Part shown: piece by piece, positions 12,373 through 25,234 of the stretch
Numbering within the stretch: the stretch's first letter is position 1
Layout: each line of letters opens with the position of its first letter
From: Paraspadella gotoi
Taxonomy: Eukaryota > Chaetognatha
Direction: 5' to 3'
NCBI GenBank assembly: GCA_051294375.1
Contig: CM119270.1
Coordinates: forward strand, 16,490,710 to 16,554,709
DNA: 64,000 nt
The notes under the pieces: generated by a model
Databases searched by the model: none
The model's input: the letters and a program-made list of their open reading frames with translations, nothing else
Told to the model about the DNA's origin: nothing
Program-made: the position numbers and the translations under genes

Positions 12373-13897
12373 TCTCAACCGCGAAGTTCGTGTACGAACT
12401 TTCGTTAACGACTGATGAAATCAGCTGAACCGAAGGCTTCAAGTTTCGCTCTTTCGATATTTTTCTTCAATATTATCGTTATTTCTTTCTGTTTTTTTTT
12501 TCTTTTTGGGTTTCCGTATCTGAGTTCGATTTTTCTCCGCGTATTTCCGCTAGTTTTACGAAATATTTTCTGAGTCCGGGACCCCAAATTACTGCAGTTC
12601 GTTCTCGATTTCTTTTTTCGGATCTTTGTTACCCTTCGCCAACAAAACGGTTGTCTTTTGTTGTATTTATTTTTCTTCCTTTCTTTTTTTACTTTTTAGT
12701 TACTATACCTATATTTTTGTTTAGTTTTTTTTCGTCAGTAGGACGTCGGGGCCTAGTCCGAACGGAAGAACCGAGTCACGTGCATAGAATTGTTACGTTC
12801 GCTAGAATAGACCAACTACAACGACACAAAAAAGTATTTTTTCTCGTTTCTTTTTTTATGTTATTAATTAATCAAATGCGACGGACTGAGCGCTTCGATC
12901 TTTTCTGACTCTTTCCTTCCTCCTTTCCTTCTCCTTTTCTCCGAATTCCGCTCGCGCTAGGCGTCCCAACCGGTTCAATCCGATCCGCCCTCATTCCGGT
13001 CCCAATGATGCCGAAAATTTTCCCGGAAATCCATGACGGAAATGAGTGATTCGTGGAGACGTTGGCGAAGGGTGGACGTTGGCCCAGCGACAAGATTGCT
13101 GCAAAATGCTTTATACTCCTTTATTTGCGCAGGAAAAAATGCTGCGATCTCAAAACACGATTGATGAGGAAGGTCGAAGTCTTTCGTTGCAAATTTGAAG
13201 CAATCGAGGAGGGAGAAAATTGCCTAAAGAACTCGAGTGAGAAGCTTTAATATTTGCCGGTGCAAGATTGTTTGTTGTGGCAAGTTGCGGCGAAAAGTTT
13301 CACAGGAATTCCCAATGAACGCTTTACATTTTGTCGTGGCAAGCAACCTGAAGAGAAAGAAGAGTGATTACTGCATTTAGTATGCTTTTAATGTGTTATA
13401 TGCTTTTTTTAAAAGACTAATTAAAATAAGAATCGCAGAATTTTAAAACATGGCAGAGATTTTGTCTATTCGCTACTGTTGGCAGTCTGTCAGTTTTTGA
13501 AAGATCATCTCGTTATCAATTCGGCGGAGGGAGTATAGCGTCGTCGTCGTAGTCTTCCGTCGTCGTCTCCATGTCGTTCGCTCGTCGTCGTCGTCGACGT
13601 CATTTCATTTCGTCCACCGAGAAATAATTAATGAGGCGCCGCTGAAGGAGACGCAGAGACGGCGACTCGCGTCCGCCGCAAAAAAAGGACGCCGCCAAAC
13701 GAGCGCCATTCGCATTACAAACCGCAGGACGTCAACCGCTGGCGGCCAGCGGCGGCGGCGAACAGCGATAAAAAGGCGGCGTCGTCCCTACGCGTCGTTG
13801 GAATGACGATTATTCGCGTTCAAGCCATGACATGAAAGACGGCGTCATTTGCTTTGTTTCGTTTCTGTGTCGGCATGATCGGGGTGGGTTTTTTTTT

Positions 13898-14045
13898 GTA
13901 CGCAATGATTTAACGCGGTTTCCTTTTTTTGTTTACGTAATGAATACGCGGTTTCCTTTTTTTGTTACGCAATGATACGCGCTTTCTTTTTATTACGAAA
14001 TGATACCGGTTTTCCTTTTTATTGTTACTCAATGTTACGCGCTTT
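13898..14045. repeat. Five-unit minisatellite built on TTACGNAATG
   Basis: Units start at 13,898, 13,932, 13,964, 13,992 and 14,024, about 32 bases apart. Cores are GTACGCAATG, TTACGTAATG, TTACGCAATG, TTACGAAATG and TTACTCAATG, each followed by a GCG/CGG then T-rich spacer. TTACGTAA and TTACGCAA are known recognition words of PAR/C-EBP-type bZIP factors; use as an enhancer is inference. The copy at 21,241-21,388 is the same array in the duplicated unit. Confidence 0.7.
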
Positions 14046-16293
14046 TCGTTATTTTTTTTTTTGTGGTACGTCAAAAATGAATTAAAATGCGATATTTAGT
14101 ACGATAAGTCCGTGAATTGCAAAAAAGTTCAACGCTGTTATTTGGTGAGATAGGTTTGGTCAAGAGAGAAACTTGTTCAAAGTCGACGAGATAGAAACAT
14201 TTAGATATGGATTACATACGACTCTTTAGTCTATTTGAGCTGGATACTGTATAGTGGTCTTTAAAGACGCAAAGATAGCATGGTAAAGTTAAGAAGACAT
14301 AGAAACTAACCAGAGAGGATAGCCCAGTAAATTTTAGTTAAGCGAGAAAATACAGCGACTAGATTCAAAGCTTCCCGCTAAAATGTTAGAACGTTCCGAT
14401 GATTTGTTTGTTTTCCTCCTGGAAAAATAAACTTATTATCAATGCTGATACGAATTAAACAAATGACAATTGTTGGGATTGTGAAAGTCGATGTCGTTTG
14501 CATTTAGACGCTGGCGAGTCGCGGCGAATAAGGAGATGAAGAAGGCGGACAACGTCGTCAGCGTTGTCGTCGTCTTCTCGTCATCGTCGCTCGTTCTTGA
14601 ACGATACTCGGGAAAACCAACGTCGACGATGACGACGACGAAAGAAGAAGAAATCGTGACCTCCACGCATCTCCCTCTCGGTCTCTCTGTCTCTCTTTCT
14701 CCATCTCTCTCTCGACGCCCGATAATTTTATCGCGGCGGGAGAAACGCGGCGCCGTAGAGAGAGAGCGAGATGAGAGAGATGAGAGAGAAGAGAGAACTA
14801 GACGAGAGAGAGAGAAGAGAGAGAGAGAAGCAGATGGAAGAGGAGAGCAGAAAGAGAGAGATGTGAGAGGGGCGCTGCCCGAGAGAAAAAACCCCGGCTG
14901 CGTGAGCGCAGGGCCGGACGTCGAGCGCGGGGCAGCGGTGTCGAGACGGAGACTCACGCCCTCGTCTGCGGGAAACGGAAAGGCTCGCTGAGCGCGAGGA
15001 GACGGGTGATTTATAATCGCCGGGAGAGAGGAGGAGGAGGAGGAGAGAAGGAGGAGGAAGGAAAGCGGGAAAAGAAGTTCCGCGTTAATGCGAGAAGGAT
15101 GGAATCTGGAGCGCAAACGGTGACGCAACCATGACATGCTCTGCTTCCTCTCTCTCTCTCTCGTCTCTCTCGTCTCTCTCTCTCGTCGTCTCTGGCTCTC
15201 TCTCTCGTCTGCTCTCTCGTCGTTCGTCTCTCTCTCTCTCTCGCTTGGAACAAGAGGAGAGCGCGAGGAGGAGCGCGCGTGCTAGTTAGCCGAGAGAGAG
15301 CAGCGAGGTGAGAAGGAGCGGAGGAAATCGACGATTGCAGATGGCTGATCGCGCAGCAAAATCTGATTAACGCGCGCAATTTATTTTTCTTGAGGAAAAA
15401 ATAAAAAGATAAATAATTTGAGAGTGCGACATGGAATTGCGGAGAGAGAGGGAGAAGGATGAGGAAAGGGAGGAGGAGTGAGGAAAGAGAGAAGCGCCGA
15501 AGAATTTTAAATTATTCGTTAGACCCGAAAACGTTAGTAGATTTATTTACTTTAGATTAAACTTTAAAGGTTTTAATTGGCGCTCGGTATAACATGATGC
15601 TTATTGCTATCATTTGGTTAGGTCTTCTCGATCTTCGGGTTTACGCCTCAATTTTTTACTGGATGGTTCTGTCGTCTGTCGGTCCGTGTTGTTACGAGTA
15701 CGGTTGAGTACTCAAGAATCACGATTTTTGAAAAACTTTAACAGGCGTCGTGATTCAGAAATGTCACAAAAAAAAAGAAAAAAGAAACAGTTTTTTCCGT
15801 CGCCACTCCTTCTCTTTTCACTCGAGCCCGAATAAAAACCCGCAATTTCGTGAATTGAAAACCGAAACCCGCGTTAAACTTCACATAAAAATGAAGGAAA
15901 AAAAAGGAAAAAAAGTTCCTGAAGAAAAGAAAAGAGAGAAAGATTGCGTGAAGTGAAACCATATTTAGTGGAATCGAGAGTAGACCGGGGCGCCGCCGAA
16001 TGCGTGAATGTGACGAAAGCGAAGACTCCGACGCGCGTGATCACAAAAAAAGGAGCGAGTTGCGGCGCGATGAATTTCTGAAAGCGGAAAAAGTGAATTC
16101 CTTAAAGTGAAGGATGGAGAAGAAAAAAGAGAAAAAAAGAGCGAGAGAGAGAGAAGATCAGAGGGAGGAGAGAGAAGAGATGCACAGAGAGAGAGGGAGA
16201 GAGAGATGAGCAGAGATGATGAGAGAATATTCCACGGAAAGAAATAGTAAAGGAGCACCGAAAAATATGGAGGAGGATCTCTCTGCTTGTTTT

Positions 16294-16318
16294 NNNNNNN
16301 NNNNNNNNNNNNNNNNNN
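16294..16318. other. Assembly gap, 25 N
   Basis: It ends the first copy of the tandem duplication. The next base begins the left arm of a palindrome rather than the bHLH-PAS gene that follows the second copy. Confidence 0.9.
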
Positions 16319-16577
16319 TTCTTTTTCCTGATCTTTTGTTTTTTATTTCAATGTTTTTCGATACCCTCGAGAGGCGCACAAGGTTGGAACAAATAAAACA
16401 AATGGTTTCTCAAAAATTTTTGCGTGGCAACAATTCATGTATTTTAACCCAAAAAATGAAAATTAAATCAATAGAAAAGATAAATTCGTATTTATTTTTT
16501 TTATTTTATAATTTCCATGTAAGTGGATTATTAACCTAATTTTTCCGTCGAACTGAGAGTGGGAGGAGGGGGGAGAA

Positions 16578-16643
<66 letters not shown>

Positions 16644-16892
16644 AGAGGAGAGAGTGAGGAAGAAAAATTAGGTTTAATAATCCACTTACATGGAAATTAT
16701 AAAATAAAAAAAAAATAAATACGAATTTATCTTTTCTATTGATTTAATTTTCATTTTTTGGGTTAAAATAAATGATTGTTGCCACGCAAAAAATTTTTGA
16801 GAAACCATTTGTTTTATTTGTTCCAACCTTGTGCGCCTCTCCGAGGGTATCGAAAAACATTGAAATAAAAAACAAAAGATCAGGAAAAAGAA
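16319..16892. repeat. Palindrome with GA-rich centre
   Basis: The left arm (16,319 to about 16,550) and right arm (about 16,670-16,890) are near-perfect reverse complements; 'ctttttcctgatcttttg' opens one and 'caaaagatcaggaaaaag' closes the other. The 16,560-16,660 loop is (GA)n. Error-rich copies of the arms occur at about 2,090-2,200 and 5,290-5,490. It is either a real foldback or a read-through hairpin artefact. It joins directly to the second duplicated unit. Confidence 0.8.
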
Positions 16893-17222
16893 TAGCCTGA
16901 GAGTAAACGAAAATTGTTCAATCATTTTCTACTGATACTAACATTATAATTCATAATTGGTTTTTCATATTTCATTCTTAATCAACTAACTAAGTTTAAA
17001 TTATTTACTTTGTTAGTTCTACTAGTTTTAAATATTAAGTTTGCTTATTTATTTACTTTATCTTCTGTGTACATTACCAAATGTAATTATATTTTTTTTC
17101 TCTCTCTGCTCTATCTCTCCTCTCCTTCATTTTTTCACCTTTCAAATTCAACCTTGTCCTGAGCTTCACCAGATCTGAAAATCTGACTCTGTCCTTTCCT
17201 CACTCTTTTTTGGAAGCTTTTC

Positions 17223-17298
<76 letters not shown>

Positions 17299-20200
17299 AT
17301 TCAATGTTAAAACGAGAAACTTGTTGATTAAGCAAAAACGCTGATGAAGACTCGAAGAGTCCGTCTAATTTCTGTCAATAAACTCGTTGTTTGTTTAAAA
17401 AAGTGTTTTTTTCATAAAAAATTCATAAATTATAGACAGATGTAGACAATAATGTTTTTGAAATTAATATTTTTTTTCTGTAATTGTATTGTTTTTTTTT
17501 TTGTTTTTTTTAATAATCCCAATATAATTTTATTAGATTTTTACTTCCAGGTTGAGTTAAAATCCTATAAACGAAGAAAAATTGTAAAAGATTAGTTAAA
17601 CAAAACTATTGTCTCGAATAAATGTCTAAGAAAAACTATTTCTGCGAGAACTTTATGAAGTACATCAGCTGGAATCATGGCAGCTGTCCGGAGATACGAC
17701 CCACTCTATAAATGGTATTTGTGCATATGTTTCATACTTGTACCGAAAACAAGTCAGAAAAATGATTATAAGTTGAATATTATCTCTCGCCATTCATTCC
17801 GATAACTATTCAATGGCACATCACAGTTTTATTAATAATCTCAAGTCAAAATTCTATTAAAATGTTTATAACATTAAAATTTTCTTTTTCTCGGAAACGA
17901 TAACTTTATTTAATTAAGTTTATCCGAGAACATATTTTCTTTTGTTTTTTACGGTTTTCTGCAATATGCAAATGAGAATGAAGTTCGAACACTGAACATC
18001 AGCGTCACCAGCCCCAAAAAACTCACTCCGCCACGTAGGGAAAAGCGTGGCAACCGGTCCGGCTGAAATCGTGCGGTCCGAGGCGCCGTGGGCCGCCAGA
18101 CGCGCCCGACCGCCGCAGCGGCCGTTGACCCATAGCCAGCATGTGCGCCGCAGTCGTCTTGCTGACGAGGAAAAGGGGAAGGGATCGAAGGTTAGGCGGG
18201 AGAGAGTGAAGGGGGTTTTTCTTGATTGACAGGTGGGGGTTTAAGGGGTGGGCGAGGGGGGATGGTATCCTTGTTCCTCATTGTCATGATATCGCCGAAT
18301 CTTTATTTCAATTTGTCATTCGTCATCGGATTTTAACCGTCTGGAACGTCGTCCTGTGTCAGTTTCACAATGTTGTTGTTGTCATGTCATCGCTATCATT
18401 TCTCTTTCATCGTCGTCGTATCAACGTCGCTAGTCATCATCGTCATTATGACATCGTCTTTCATCGTCGTCAATCAACGTCCGCTGGTCATCATCGTCAT
18501 TATTGACATCTGTCTCATCGTCGTCATCAAGGTCCCGCTGTCAATCATTCGTCATTATGATGTCAACTTCGATCTCGTCAATCAACGTCGCTTCATCATC
18601 GTCTCATTGACATCGTCTTCATCGTCGTCATCATCTCGCTCTCATCATCGTCATCATTTGCCATCGTCTTCATCGTCTTCTGATCCATTCGGTTCGACTA
18701 TCACTTCACCAAACTCTCCCGACCCGAGGCCGGCCGACCGGATGATGGTGGGCGTGGCCGCGGTGGCCGGAATGCGGGGGCTACCGCGCTGCCGCCGCCG
18801 ACGGCGCAATACGATGGACCCTTTTAAAAAAAAAGGGCAGCGGTTGATTAATTTATAAGGACGGAAACCGACAAATGGTAAAAGCGACGGACCCTTTTTA
18901 AGTGATTTTTTCTTGGGTGAATATCCACAAAAATAAGTTAAAAGTATCGATTTAAGAATTAAATCTCTACTGGGCAAGTTATGTTTATTTTCGATGCTTG
19001 GTGAGTTGGAAATATTTGTCATGTTCTAGATCAAGTTACGATACGGTTTCTTATGCCGCCTAAGGTTTAGCCAAGGAGTGAATTTAAAAATATTTTCCAA
19101 CTTTTACCTAGAGGATAGGGCGATTACAGCAATTACTTGTATTTGTCAATGATATTAGTTTTAGGATAATTGAGTTAAGTTTGACATGTTCATCAACTTC
19201 ACCTGGCATGATTCCAAAAGAGTCGGTTTGGACTCTGGTCACCAACTCACCTGGATGATGCTAATAGAGTGAGTTTGACATTGTCATCAACTCACCCTGG
19301 ATGATGACAATATAGTAGTTTGAAATTGGTCATCAACTCACCTGGATGATGCCAACTAAAGTGAATTAGACTATGGTCATTAAACTCACCTGGTATTGAT
19401 GTCAAAGAAATATGAGTTAGACATGGTCCATCAACTCACCTGGATGAATCCAATAAAGTGAGTTAGACAATGGGTCATCAACTCACCTATAGAATCCAAA
19501 TAACAGTGAGTTAGACATCGGTCACCAACTCACCTGGATGATGCCAATCAAGTGAGTTAGACAATGGTCCACCAATCTCACTGGGATGATGCCAATAAAA
19601 TTGAGTTAGACATGGTCACCAACTCACCTGGATGAATCCAATTAAAGTGAGTTAGACATGGTCACCCAACCTCACCTGGATGATGCCAATAAAGTAGTTA
19701 GACATGTGTTGGTCATCTCAACCGCGAAGTTCGTGTACGAACTTTCGTTAACGACTGATGAAATCAGCTGAACCGAAGGCTTCAAGTTTCGCTCTTTCGA
19801 TATTTTTCTTCAATATTATCGTTATTTCTTTCTGTTTTTTTTTTCTTTTTGGGTTTCCGTATCTGAGTTCGATTTTTCTCCGCGTATTTCCGCTAGTTTT
19901 ACGAAATATTTTCTGAGTCCGGGACCCCAAATTACTGCAGTTCGTTCTCGATTTCTTTTTTCGGATCTTTGTTACCCTTCGCCAACAAAACGGTTGTCTT
20001 TTGTTGTATTTATTTTTCTTCCTTTCTTTTTTTACTTTTTAGTTACTATACCTATATTTTTGTTTAGTTTTTTTTCGTCAGTAGGACGTCGGGGCCTAGT
20101 CCGAACGGAAGAACCGAGTCACGTGCATAGAATTGTTACGTTCGCTAGAATAGACCAACTACAACGACACAAAAAAGTATTTTTTCTCGTTTCTTTTTTT

Positions 20201-23200
20201 ATGTTATTAATTAATCAAATGCGACGGACTGAGCGCTTCGATCTTTTCTGACTCTTTCCTTCCTCCTTTCCTTCTCCTTTTCTCCGAATTCCGCTCGCGC
20301 TAGGCGTCCCAACCGGTTCAATCCGATCCGCCCTCATTCCGGTCCCAATGATGCCGAAAATTTTCCCGGAAATCCATGACGGAAATGAGTGATTCGTGGA
20401 GACGTTGGCGAAGGGTGGACGTTGGCCCAGCGACAAGATTGCTGCAAAATGCTTTATACTCCTTTATTTGCGCAGGAAAAAATGCTGCGATCTCAAAACA
20501 CGATTGATGAGGAAGGTCGAAGTCTTTCGTTGCAAATTTGAAGCAATCGAGGAGGGAGAAAATTGCCTAAAGAACTCGAGTGAGAAGCTTTAATATTTGC
20601 CGGTGCAAGATTGTTTGTTGTGGCAAGTTGCGGCGAAAAGTTTCACAGGAATTCCCAATGAACGCTTTACATTTTGTCGTGGCAAGCAACCTGAAGAGAA
20701 AGAAGAGTGATTACTGCATTTAGTATGCTTTTAATGTGTTATATGCTTTTTTTAAAAGACTAATTAAAATAAGAATCGCAGAATTTTAAAACATGGCAGA
20801 GATTTTGTCTATTCGCTACTGTTGGCAGTCTGTCAGTTTTTGAAAGATCATCTCGTTATCAATTCGGCGGAGGGAGTATAGCGTCGTCGTCGTAGTCTTC
20901 CGTCGTCGTCTCCATGTCGTTCGCTCGTCGTCGTCGTCGACGTCATTTCATTTCGTCCACCGAGAAATAATTAATGAGGCGCCGCTGAAGGAGACGCAGA
21001 GACGGCGACTCGCGTCCGCCGCAAAAAAAGGACGCCGCCAAACGAGCGCCATTCGCATTACAAACCGCAGGACGTCAACCGCTGGCGGCCAGCGGCGGCG
21101 GCGAACAGCGATAAAAAGGCGGCGTCGTCCCTACGCGTCGTTGGAATGACGATTATTCGCGTTCAAGCCATGACATGAAAGACGGCGTCATTTGCTTTGT
21201 TTCGTTTCTGTGTCGGCATGATCGGGGTGGGTTTTTTTTTGTACGCAATGATTTAACGCGGTTTCCTTTTTTTGTTTACGTAATGAATACGCGGTTTCCT
21301 TTTTTTGTTACGCAATGATACGCGCTTTCTTTTTATTACGAAATGATACCGGTTTTCCTTTTTATTGTTACTCAATGTTACGCGCTTTTCGTTATTTTTT
21401 TTTTTGTGGTACGTCAAAAATGAATTAAAATGCGATATTTAGTACGATAAGTCCGTGAATTGCAAAAAAGTTCAACGCTGTTATTTGGTGAGATAGGTTT
21501 GGTCAAGAGAGAAACTTGTTCAAAGTCGACGAGATAGAAACATTTAGATATGGATTACATACGACTCTTTAGTCTATTTGAGCTGGATACTGTATAGTGG
21601 TCTTTAAAGACGCAAAGATAGCATGGTAAAGTTAAGAAGACATAGAAACTAACCAGAGAGGATAGCCCAGTAAATTTTAGTTAAGCGAGAAAATACAGCG
21701 ACTAGATTCAAAGCTTCCCGCTAAAATGTTAGAACGTTCCGATGATTTGTTTGTTTTCCTCCTGGAAAAATAAACTTATTATCAATGCTGATACGAATTA
21801 AACAAATGACAATTGTTGGGATTGTGAAAGTCGATGTCGTTTGCATTTAGACGCTGGCGAGTCGCGGCGAATAAGGAGATGAAGAAGGCGGACAACGTCG
21901 TCAGCGTTGTCGTCGTCTTCTCGTCATCGTCGCTCGTTCTTGAACGATACTCGGGAAAACCAACGTCGACGATGACGACGACGAAAGAAGAAGAAATCGT
22001 GACCTCCACGCATCTCCCTCTCGGTCTCTCTGTCTCTCTTTCTCCATCTCTCTCTCGACGCCCGATAATTTTATCGCGGCGGGAGAAACGCGGCGCCGTA
22101 GAGAGAGAGCGAGATGAGAGAGATGAGAGAGAAGAGAGAACTAGACGAGAGAGAGAGAAGAGAGAGAGAGAAGCAGATGGAAGAGGAGAGCAGAAAGAGA
22201 GAGATGTGAGAGGGGCGCTGCCCGAGAGAAAAAACCCCGGCTGCGTGAGCGCAGGGCCGGACGTCGAGCGCGGGGCAGCGGTGTCGAGACGGAGACTCAC
22301 GCCCTCGTCTGCGGGAAACGGAAAGGCTCGCTGAGCGCGAGGAGACGGGTGATTTATAATCGCCGGGAGAGAGGAGGAGGAGGAGGAGAGAAGGAGGAGG
22401 AAGGAAAGCGGGAAAAGAAGTTCCGCGTTAATGCGAGAAGGATGGAATCTGGAGCGCAAACGGTGACGCAACCATGACATGCTCTGCTTCCTCTCTCTCT
22501 CTCTCGTCTCTCTCGTCTCTCTCTCTCGTCGTCTCTGGCTCTCTCTCTCGTCTGCTCTCTCGTCGTTCGTCTCTCTCTCTCTCTCGCTTGGAACAAGAGG
22601 AGAGCGCGAGGAGGAGCGCGCGTGCTAGTTAGCCGAGAGAGAGCAGCGAGGTGAGAAGGAGCGGAGGAAATCGACGATTGCAGATGGCTGATCGCGCAGC
22701 AAAATCTGATTAACGCGCGCAATTTATTTTTCTTGAGGAAAAAATAAAAAGATAAATAATTTGAGAGTGCGACATGGAATTGCGGAGAGAGAGGGAGAAG
22801 GATGAGGAAAGGGAGGAGGAGTGAGGAAAGAGAGAAGCGCCGAAGAATTTTAAATTATTCGTTAGACCCGAAAACGTTAGTAGATTTATTTACTTTAGAT
22901 TAAACTTTAAAGGTTTTAATTGGCGCTCGGTATAACATGATGCTTATTGCTATCATTTGGTTAGGTCTTCTCGATCTTCGGGTTTACGCCTCAATTTTTT
23001 ACTGGATGGTTCTGTCGTCTGTCGGTCCGTGTTGTTACGAGTACGGTTGAGTACTCAAGAATCACGATTTTTGAAAAACTTTAACAGGCGTCGTGATTCA
23101 GAAATGTCACAAAAAAAAAGAAAAAAGAAACAGTTTTTTCCGTCGCCACTCCTTCTCTTTTCACTCGAGCCCGAATAAAAACCCGCAATTTCGTGAATTG

Positions 23201-23636
23201 AAAACCGAAACCCGCGTTAAACTTCACATAAAAATGAAGGAAAAAAAAGGAAAAAAAGTTCCTGAAGAAAAGAAAAGAGAGAAAGATTGCGTGAAGTGAA
23301 ACCATATTTAGTGGAATCGAGAGTAGACCGGGGCGCCGCCGAATGCGTGAATGTGACGAAAGCGAAGACTCCGACGCGCGTGATCACAAAAAAAGGAGCG
23401 AGTTGCGGCGCGATGAATTTCTGAAAGCGGAAAAAGTGAATTCCTTAAAGTGAAGGATGGAGAAGAAAAAAGAGAAAAAAAGAGCGAGAGAGAGAGAAGA
23501 TCAGAGGGAGGAGAGAGAAGAGATGCACAGAGAGAGAGGGAGAGAGAGATGAGCAGAGATGATGAGAGAATATTCCACGGAAAGAAATAGTAAAGGAGCA
23601 CCGAAAAATATGGAGGAGGATCTCTCTGCTTGTTTT
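16893..23636 (+). repeat. Second copy of the 6,744-base tandem duplication
   Basis: Same as 9,550-16,293 at every place compared. It is followed, after a 25-N gap, by the first recognisable coding exon of the trachealess-like gene. This copy is therefore the one more likely to be correctly placed as upstream and 5'-leader DNA. I found no additional convincing coding exon in it. Confidence 0.9.
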
Positions 23637-23661
23637 NNNNNNNNNNNNNNNNNNNNNNNNN
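23637..23661. other. Assembly gap, 25 N
   Basis: It cuts into the first visible coding exon of the bHLH-PAS gene: the open frame is already running at the first base after the gap, so the start codon may be lost in it. Confidence 0.9.
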
Positions 23662-23775
23662 CGGTTGCCTGTCAGGCCCCGCGTCTCACATGGCCTACGG
23701 TGGCGGTGGCCTCATGCAAGGAGGCCTCATGGACCCGACGGCCGGGATGCACGCGTCCGCCACCATCAATACGCG
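23662..23775 (+). CDS. trh: trh-like exon: N-terminal Gly/Met-rich segment (5' cut by gap)
   Basis: Reads [20 protein letters not shown], then [18 protein letters not shown]. It ends in phase 2 at 'acgcg|gtgagt' and joins in frame to the bHLH exon at 27,330 (codon CG+C = Arg). The start codon is not certain: an internal Met lies at 23,690, but the frame is open back to the gap. Confidence 0.8.
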
Positions 23776-23967
23776 GTGAGTCTCTCCCAATTGATGGGGC
23801 TGTGGTTTGAATCGTTGATGGAGTTTTTTGTTCCTTTTTGTTTTCGTCGGTGTTATGTTTTGTTTTAATCTTTGTCGAGTTTTTGTTGTTTTAGATTTTC
23901 CTGTTTCGTCCTTTCATTTCCTTCTCTTCCCTTTCTTATCTTTCTACTTTTTCTCTTGATTACCTTC

Positions 23968-24018
<51 letters not shown>

Positions 24019-25193
24019 CCTCTCTCTCTCTCTTATCTCTCTCACTCTCTCTCTCTCGGTCGACCTTTTTCTCGGTGGTCAGATTCTTTTACCATCGAAC
24101 CGCGGAAACTCATTTGCATATTTGGGTTTCGTCGGTAACGAGTTGTTTCTTTTGATTATCGCCGCTTTCTTTTTCGATGATCGAATAGAGGACAACCGTT
24201 TTTTTTTCTCTTGCTGACAATGTCGTATTATGTCATGTCACTATTTTAAGTTTTTAACTTCAATGCGTTATCAATGAAGTAAATTAAATTAGAAACGATC
24301 GACTTTCGACTGCTTTTCACCGCTTGCTTTTCACCCGCCTTCCCATCACAACGAGTCAACGACCACCCACGAGTCACGACCCCCAGAGTCTAAATGATCA
24401 CCACCGGATCGCTTCACCTTGTTATCTCACGACCCACGACCCTCTTGACCACAGGACCACAACCGTTCTTCCCCCACTCCCGTCCTCGACGCCATCTTTT
24501 CCAGTCTTTTCTCGCTGATTAAATTCGACGTCGATTTCGATGAAGAGAAGGGGGGGAGGAAAGGGTGAGGAGGGGGGGAAAGAGAAGGAGTAGAGGGGAG
24601 TTGAAAGAGGAAGAGGGGAAGAGGAAGAAAGAAGAGAAATAGGAAAAGAGGTTGGAGAAAAATGGAAGAGGGATAATGACGAAAAGAAATATGAAGAGGT
24701 AGACAATTAGTTAAAAACCGAAGCGACGCGAATCAAACAGGAATCAAATGCCTTTGATTTGAGGAAATACGAACGACGCGATGGTCGTAATAGCAGGGCT
24801 TTTTTTTTAATTTATTTTTTAATTTACCTTTTGTCTGTTTTTTTTTTGTTTTTTTTTTTGTCTTCTTGAGCTTTCGCTGTTTTTTTTTCTCCCTCGAGTG
24901 ACAAACAATATTCATTTCAAATCCTTCGTTAAATTTAAAACTTCCGCGAAATCCACTTCCCCGTCCACCCTTTCCACCCTATTCCACCACATCATCCACC
25001 CGGCGCCGTCTGATTTCCCCGGCGCCCTTTTTTCCGGCGCCAACGACGACGGCGACATAAAAACGACGCGGATTGGCTGAACGCGCGGATCGATTTACCG
25101 CCGATTGGCTGAAATTCGGAGGAATTCGACGAACGACGCGATTTAATGACGAGAATCGGAGGAGGGAGGCGGGAGAAGGGGAAGGGGGAGGAA

Positions 25194-25234
<41 letters not shown>

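Larger units (their letters stand above)
9550..16293 (+). repeat. First copy of a 6,744-base tandem duplication
   Basis: Every position I compared is the same as position +7,343 (16,893-23,636), including the lengths of homopolymer and CT runs. The match starts at 9,550 (9,549 g versus 16,892 a) and ends at the last base before an N gap in both copies. Content in order: AT-rich DNA, a CT tract, a GC-rich block at 10,670-10,830, CATCGTC-rich DNA, an AACTCACCTGG minisatellite, a bZIP-site-like minisatellite at 13,898 and GA/CT-rich DNA at 14,640-15,320 and 16,080-16,210. The open frames inside are repeat-driven and I support none as genes. By position it would be the upstream region of the trachealess-like gene. 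Confidence 0.9.

Noticed and set aside
12385-12400. Perfect small palindrome AGTTCGTGTACGAACT
   Set aside because: A single occurrence per unit with no flanking context; chance cannot be excluded.
14439-15137. Long minus-strand open frame of 232 codons (and 166 codons on the plus strand), repeated at 21,782-22,480
   Set aside because: Composition is Ser/Leu or Arg/Glu repeats from CT/GA tracts, open on both strands at once, with no domain-like segment.
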